A stretch of DNA of 64,000 nucleotides from Botrimarina mediterranea (GTDB lineage Bacteria > Planctomycetota > Planctomycetia > Pirellulales > Lacipirellulaceae). The notes below the pieces were generated by a model. It was not told where the DNA came from, did not search any database, and saw only the letters and a list, made by a program, of their open reading frames with translations. Shown here one piece after another: positions 60,144 through 64,000 of the stretch. How positions within the stretch are numbered: position 1 is the first letter of the stretch; each line of letters begins with the position of its first letter. The DNA is taken from contig NZ_CP036349.1 of NCBI RefSeq assembly GCF_007753265.1, forward strand, positions 4,497,363 to 4,561,362, written 5' to 3'. The position numbers and the translations under genes are program-made.

Positions 60144-61649
60144 TCACGAGCTGGAATCCGTAGCTTGGGGCGCCGTCGCCACTTCGCAGCCAACGGTCCT
60201 CTTGAGCTGGGCGAGCGATCCGGCGAGCATTGCCTCCGCTCGTACGGCCTGCAGTTCTAGCGTGAACATTTCGGTGAAGCCGTCGGTCACTTCGCGGAAA
60301 TCGACTCGACCGCCGCGGTAATCGGCTGCTGAAAGCTCGATCTGGCGCTTGGCTCGGGGCAGCATCCTCTCGGCGTAGAGGCGTCGTTGCTCTTCGGCGG
60401 CTTCAGCCGTCTGCACCGCTCGGCGGATCTGTCGCAGTGAATCGTCGTGGGCGTCGTTGTAGTCACGGTTCGAGGCGACGGCTTCCCATCGTGCCTCATT
60501 GACCCCCGCGCGGATGCGGTCGCGCCAAATCGGCAAGGTGAGGCCCACCATGAAGCTCACGTTGTCGTGGCCGTTCGCGACGGGTGAGATGGCGTCGGTC
60601 TCGGTGACCGTTTGCCAGCCAGCCCCTAGCGTGAAATCGGGGTATTTCTGTAGTTCGGCGAGCTTCACTTTCTGACGGTCTCGCGACACGGCCCACTGCC
60701 GCTCCCGCAGCCGCGGATTACACCGTTCCGCCGCGGCGACGAGAGCTCCTAATGCTGTCTCAGTGTCTTGGGGCACGAGATTCTCAGTCGTCGCGAATCC
60801 CTCGTCGCTGGGGCGTTGGATCAGGGCCGCCAAATCGGCCTCGGCCAACTCGCGACGGCGACGCAGGTCCACCAGTCGATCGTCGATGCCGTCCACCTGG
60901 AGTTGCGCACGCAGCACGTCTTGCTGACTGCCGCCCGTCGCGTTGCGGGCTTCGGCGAGCTGAACAAGCTCGGCGGCGATTTGACGATTCTTCTCCGTAA
61001 TCGCGATCGACCGATCGGCGAACCAGAGCTCGTAGTACGCAAGTCGGGTGAGCTCTTCAATCTCTAGTTCAACCTGCGCCAGTTTTGCTGCGGCGATCTG
61101 GACCTCGCGACAGGCAATCGCCTCCTTTGTCCAGCGCTTTTCCGGCCAAGGATACATCTGTGACACCATGAGGCCGTTACCCACGCGACCTCCCGCCGTT
61201 TGGAGAGCTTGGTCCGAGATCGGGAAGAAGGTGTTGGTGATCGTCGGGTCTGCGAGCGAACTAGCTTGAAGTGGCCGATTGGTCGCCGCCGCCACTCTCG
61301 CCCGGGCGGCGAGTACCCGCGGATGTCCCGCCAGCGCGGTCTCAACAAAGTACGACTCGGGCTGGCGAAGGACCTCGCCCAGCGGCGCCTCCGCCTCGAT
61401 TGGCTCCGGGAGGATGGTCGCGGCTGACTGCACTCTATCCGGCGGGAGTAGTCCCTCTTCCGACGCTTCAGAATAAGCGGCCTGGACCGTGGGCCCCCCA
61501 CCCGACACACCGGAGGCGAATTGAGGCGCCTGCGGATGAGGGTCGCTCGTCACCGACGCCAGACGATCCCGAACACTGCGACAGCCAGCGGACCCTAGAA
61601 TCAAGCACACCGTTACGAAAAAGCGGCGGCTTGCTCTGGAGATTATCAC
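60144..61649 (-). CDS. TolC-family outer membrane lipoprotein (CusC-like)
   Basis: A 501-aa outer membrane factor with a lipoprotein signal (FFVTVCLILGSAGC; the lipobox cysteine is near residue 23) and OEP repeats: HPRVLAARARVAAATNRPLQ near residue 107, SQMYPWPEKRWTKEAIACRE near 165, and LTLPIWRDRIRAGVNEARWE near 365. The start is GTG 61649 with AAGGAG eight bases upstream. It is divergent from a Cys-rich protein gene and an adaptor gene with metal-binding motifs, and may serve that second efflux pump. Alternatively it is the partner of the CzcB/A pair downstream. Confidence 0.88.
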   Translation of the reverse strand: MIISRASRRFFVTVCLILGSAGCRSVRDRLASVTSDPHPQAPQFASGVSGGGPTVQAAYSEASEEGLLPPDRVQSAATILPEPIEAEAPLGEVLRQPESYFVETALAGHPRVLAARARVAAATNRPLQASSLADPTITNTFFPISDQALQTAGGRVGNGLMVSQMYPWPEKRWTKEAIACREVQIAAAKLAQVELEIEELTRLAYYELWFADRSIAITEKNRQIAAELVQLAEARNATGGSQQDVLRAQLQVDGIDDRLVDLRRRRELAEADLAALIQRPSDEGFATTENLVPQDTETALGALVAAAERCNPRLRERQWAVSRDRQKVKLAELQKYPDFTLGAGWQTVTETDAISPVANGHDNVSFMVGLTLPIWRDRIRAGVNEARWEAVASNRDYNDAHDDSLRQIRRAVQTAEAAEEQRRLYAERMLPRAKRQIELSAADYRGGRVDFREVTDGFTEMFTLELQAVRAEAMLAGSLAQLKRTVGCEVATAPQATDSSS

Positions 61650-61797
61650 TCGGCCGGCTCCTTCCGTACTGGCTATTTCTTCGCTCCCTTCCGGTCGCAG
61701 GACCCCTTCTCAAGGGCCCGATTTCGCTTGCTGCCGTCCTGGGCGCGACGTAACCTTTATCCATGGGGTTCCCCGAATCGTCCTATCGACCCTCCCA

Positions 61798-62331
61798 ATG
61801 CTGCTGTCCCGCTCTTCCCGATTGGCCGTTAGCCTTTGCGCGATCGGAGCACTCTTGCTCCCGCACGCACTGCCGCTAGCGGCACGCGCCTCGGCCTGCC
61901 AGCAGTCGGCGGTTGGCGTCTCCACCTGTGCTTGTTGTGGGAGCTGTCGGGTTTCGGAATCGGGCGCCCGCTGTCGTTGCTGTTGTTCAACGACTTCCAA
62001 GTCACACGACCATGAGCGACCCGTCGCCACTCGCGGCTGCTGCGGCCCCAAGGCAGTGCAGCAATCGAGTCGCTCGGCCGTGAGGGGAGCCTCACCCGTC
62101 AAGGAGTTAGAAGCAGGCGTTTGTCTGTGCGGCAAGGGCCCAACGCCGGCGCCGCCAGCACCCGATTCCCGGACCGCCGCCGAACTGCTCATCACGCTGC
62201 CAGGAAGCGCGCCCACTCTAGGAGTCGTCTCGCTTCAGCCACTAACAGGTCACCGACTTTCTTCGCGTTCGGCGCCGCTGGAGTCCATCCGGCATCCCGT
62301 TCAGCGCCTTCTCTGCATCTGGCTCATCTGA
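61798..62331 (+). CDS. Cys-rich secreted protein, probable metal binder
   Basis: A 177-aa protein with a signal peptide (LAVSLCAIGALLLPHALPLA) and a cysteine cluster: CACCGSC near residue 44, CRCCC near 58, CCGP near 81 and CLCGKG near 109, with HDHE between. The remainder is Ser/Pro-rich. The arrangement suggests metal or thiol chemistry outside the cytoplasm. It is divergent from the CusC-like gene with a 148-bp shared promoter region and precedes the adaptor gene, fitting a metal-responsive regulon. No family is recognised. Confidence 0.6.
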   Translation: MLLSRSSRLAVSLCAIGALLLPHALPLAARASACQQSAVGVSTCACCGSCRVSESGARCRCCCSTTSKSHDHERPVATRGCCGPKAVQQSSRSAVRGASPVKELEAGVCLCGKGPTPAPPAPDSRTAAELLITLPGSAPTLGVVSLQPLTGHRLSSRSAPLESIRHPVQRLLCIWLI

Positions 62332-62480
62332 TGCTCGCGCCACCGATGCGCGCCCACGGTTACTAAATACCGCTGCGCGTCTCAAACCGGTGGTAATTCC
62401 TCGTAGCCGCGCCTGGGCGTATCGATACGTCCCCTTGGCCTGAGGCCGGCGCGCCCCTGCGTCTCGTGCGAGCATGAGCC

Positions 62481-64000
62481 ATGACTTCAGAAGAACCTGT
62501 GGAAAGAGAGCGATCGGTCAGCGGCCGACAGTGGCTGCTGCGAGTCGCTGTTCAATGCGCCGCTTTGCTGGCGACTTTGGCCCTCGCCGTCGCCCTCGTC
62601 GGCGTCGCGCAGCGGACCGGATGGCTCGCCGCCACATCCGGAACAGGGGACCGCTCAGCAGGCCCCGAATCCGCCGTACAGCCCCAGTTCACCTGTCCGA
62701 TGCACCCCGAGATACGCCAAGACGCGCCGGGCAAGTGCCCCATCTGCGGGATGACGCTGGTAGAGGTCGCCGGGCGCAAGACGGCGGCGGCGGAGCCAGT
62801 GGCCGCGGGCGAGGCGGATCGCTACATCTGCCCGATGATGTGCACGCCGCCGCAGGGATCGCCTGGGAGATGCCCTGTGTGCGCGATGGAACTCGTGAAA
62901 GCGCCGAGCGGGCCCGGTAGCGGGAATGAGCGCAGCGTGGTGATCGACGCGGCGACACGCCGTATTGCCGGCATCCGCACCGCCGTGGCGACGCGAAAAA
63001 CGGTCTTCCGATCGGTGCGGGCGGTCGGCGAAATCGCGTACGACCAGCAGCGGGTATCGACGATCTCCGCTTACGTCGATGGGCGCATCGAACAGATGTT
63101 CATCGACTATGAAGGCGCCGTCGTTGATGCAGGGGACGAGCTCGCCGTCGTCTACAGCCCCCAACTCTACTCGGCCCAAGTCGAGTACCTCGCCGCGCAG
63201 CGCTCGCCGGCCCTCGGGGGCGTACTAGGAGACACCGACGGGCTGCGGCGTGTCGCCGAGGACAATCTCCGCGAGCTAGGCATGACGGCGCAGCAGATCG
63301 ACGAGCTGCTGACAACGGAGAAGGCGAGAAAACGATCGACCATCACTTCGCCCCAAAGCGGCACGGTCATCTCCCGGCTGAAGGTCGAAGGCGACTACGT
63401 GAAGACGGGAGACCCGATCTACCGCATCGCCGACCTATCGACCGTCTGGCTGATGCTCGAACTCTACCCGAGCGACGCCGCTCAAGTACGGTACGCTCAA
63501 GAAGTCGATGTCGAGTTGTCGTCGGAGCCCGGCGTAATCTTCCCGGGGCGCGTCGCGTTTATCGATCCGGTCGTGAGCGCAACGACGCGGACCATCCAGG
63601 TACGGGTTGAGCTGTTCAACTCGGACGGGCGCTTCAAGCCGGGAGACTACGCAACCGCGAAGCTACGCCTCCCCGCGGTACAGGGCGACACCGTCTATGA
63701 CGCCGCGCTAGCGGGCGCCTGGATCAGCCCGCGCCACCCGCAGATAGTGCGAGACGAACCGGGAGAGTGCCCCCTGTGCGACACGCCGCTCGTTCCCGCC
63801 AGCGATTTTGGCTACGCAGCGAAACCCACCGCAAACTCAGGTTCGGTCACGGTACCCCGCTCGACGATCCTGCTGGCGGGCGATAACTCTGTCGCTTACG
63901 TGGAAGTCAACGAGGGGGAGTTTGAGCTTCGCAACGTCGTCGTCGCCGCGTTGACCCCGACCGAAGCGGCCCTCGCCGGAGGTATCGCCGAGGGCGAGGT
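62481..64000 (+). CDS. efflux RND adaptor with three heavy-metal-binding motifs (CusB-like), 3' end outside window
   Basis: Translated from ATG 62481 the frame stays open to the last base: 506 codons, incomplete. After a membrane anchor (VAVQCAALLATLALAVALVG) come two heavy-metal-binding motifs, FTCPMHPEIRQDAPGKCPIC near residue 72 and YICPMMCTPPQGSPGRCPVC near 115. The HlyD core follows: barrel-sandwich VDGRIEQMFIDYEGAVVDAG near 200, a helical hairpin, then TSPQSGTVISRLKVEGDYVK near 290. The beta-barrel region is SSEPGVIFPGRVAFIDPVVS near 345. A third, degenerate metal motif, WISPRHPQIVRDEPGECPLC near 413, is inserted between the barrel and the membrane-proximal region. This resembles CusB of Cu/Ag efflux. 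The pump gene should follow beyond the window. Confidence 0.88.
   Translation, partial: MTSEEPVERERSVSGRQWLLRVAVQCAALLATLALAVALVGVAQRTGWLAATSGTGDRSAGPESAVQPQFTCPMHPEIRQDAPGKCPICGMTLVEVAGRKTAAAEPVAAGEADRYICPMMCTPPQGSPGRCPVCAMELVKAPSGPGSGNERSVVIDAATRRIAGIRTAVATRKTVFRSVRAVGEIAYDQQRVSTISAYVDGRIEQMFIDYEGAVVDAGDELAVVYSPQLYSAQVEYLAAQRSPALGGVLGDTDGLRRVAEDNLRELGMTAQQIDELLTTEKARKRSTITSPQSGTVISRLKVEGDYVKTGDPIYRIADLSTVWLMLELYPSDAAQVRYAQEVDVELSSEPGVIFPGRVAFIDPVVSATTRTIQVRVELFNSDGRFKPGDYATAKLRLPAVQGDTVYDAALAGAWISPRHPQIVRDEPGECPLCDTPLVPASDFGYAAKPTANSGSVTVPRSTILLAGDNSVAYVEVNEGEFELRNVVVAALTPTEAALAGGIAEGE

Overview
The window is high-GC bacterial chromosome that looks planctomycetal, most likely Pirellulales-type. 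Reasons: a DUF1580 gene, several hypothetical families I know mainly from planctomycetes (excisionase-fold HTH protein with an acidic linker, BON-domain protein with a Pro/Gly/Met-rich tail, toroid protein next to ExbB/ExbD), scattered genes with few polycistrons, weak Shine-Dalgarno use, and very many palindromic intergenic repeats. I cannot name the species.

1-18.6 kb is core genome: tRNA-Leu, a secreted GH28 glycosidase, a PAP2 phosphatase, L-rhamnose mutarotase, glutaminyl-tRNA synthetase, a secreted hypothetical, cytochrome bd oxidase (cydA-cydB), a fused ResB-CcsA cytochrome c maturation protein, a duplicated-domain lipoprotein, a predicted membrane-tethered DNA-binding protein, a small secreted protein and an inositol-phosphatase-family enzyme. 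18.9-23.1 kb is rpmB-gatC-gatA-gatB, interrupted between gatA and gatB by a GxxExxY nuclease-fold gene framed by 20-bp perfect inverted repeats. 23.3-39.1 kb holds an S-adenosylmethionine hydrolase, bioA, a GAF/AAA+/Fis activator, fabI, two hypotheticals, a thioredoxin-fold protein without its cysteines, about 1 kb with no convincing gene, a BON protein, a lipoprotein, an exbB-exbD-'TonB-like toroid' cluster and two TatA-family genes.

39.2-51.2 kb is accessory DNA starting at tRNA-Val(CAC): tyrosine integrase, hypothetical, DUF1580, a winged-helix replication/regulation-like gene with internal dyad repeats, then a type I restriction-modification operon (hsdM with a one-base frameshift, hsdS, two lower-GC cargo genes, hsdR). 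The cargo pair (DUF4365 plus an unknown 379-aa protein with a G9 tract) is translationally coupled to hsdS and is my best candidate for an undescribed defence accessory. I found no right-hand attachment site.

51.8-64 kb is a heavy-metal efflux region: a minus-strand set (two TolC-type outer membrane factors, His-rich secreted protein, membrane fusion protein, RND pump, lipoprotein, DUF3147 protein) and a divergent plus-strand set (Cys-rich secreted protein, then an adaptor with three heavy-metal-binding motifs that runs off the end).

Running through the window are at least seven families of intergenic inverted repeats. Two appear to have entered coding sequence in frame (bioA and the toroid protein).
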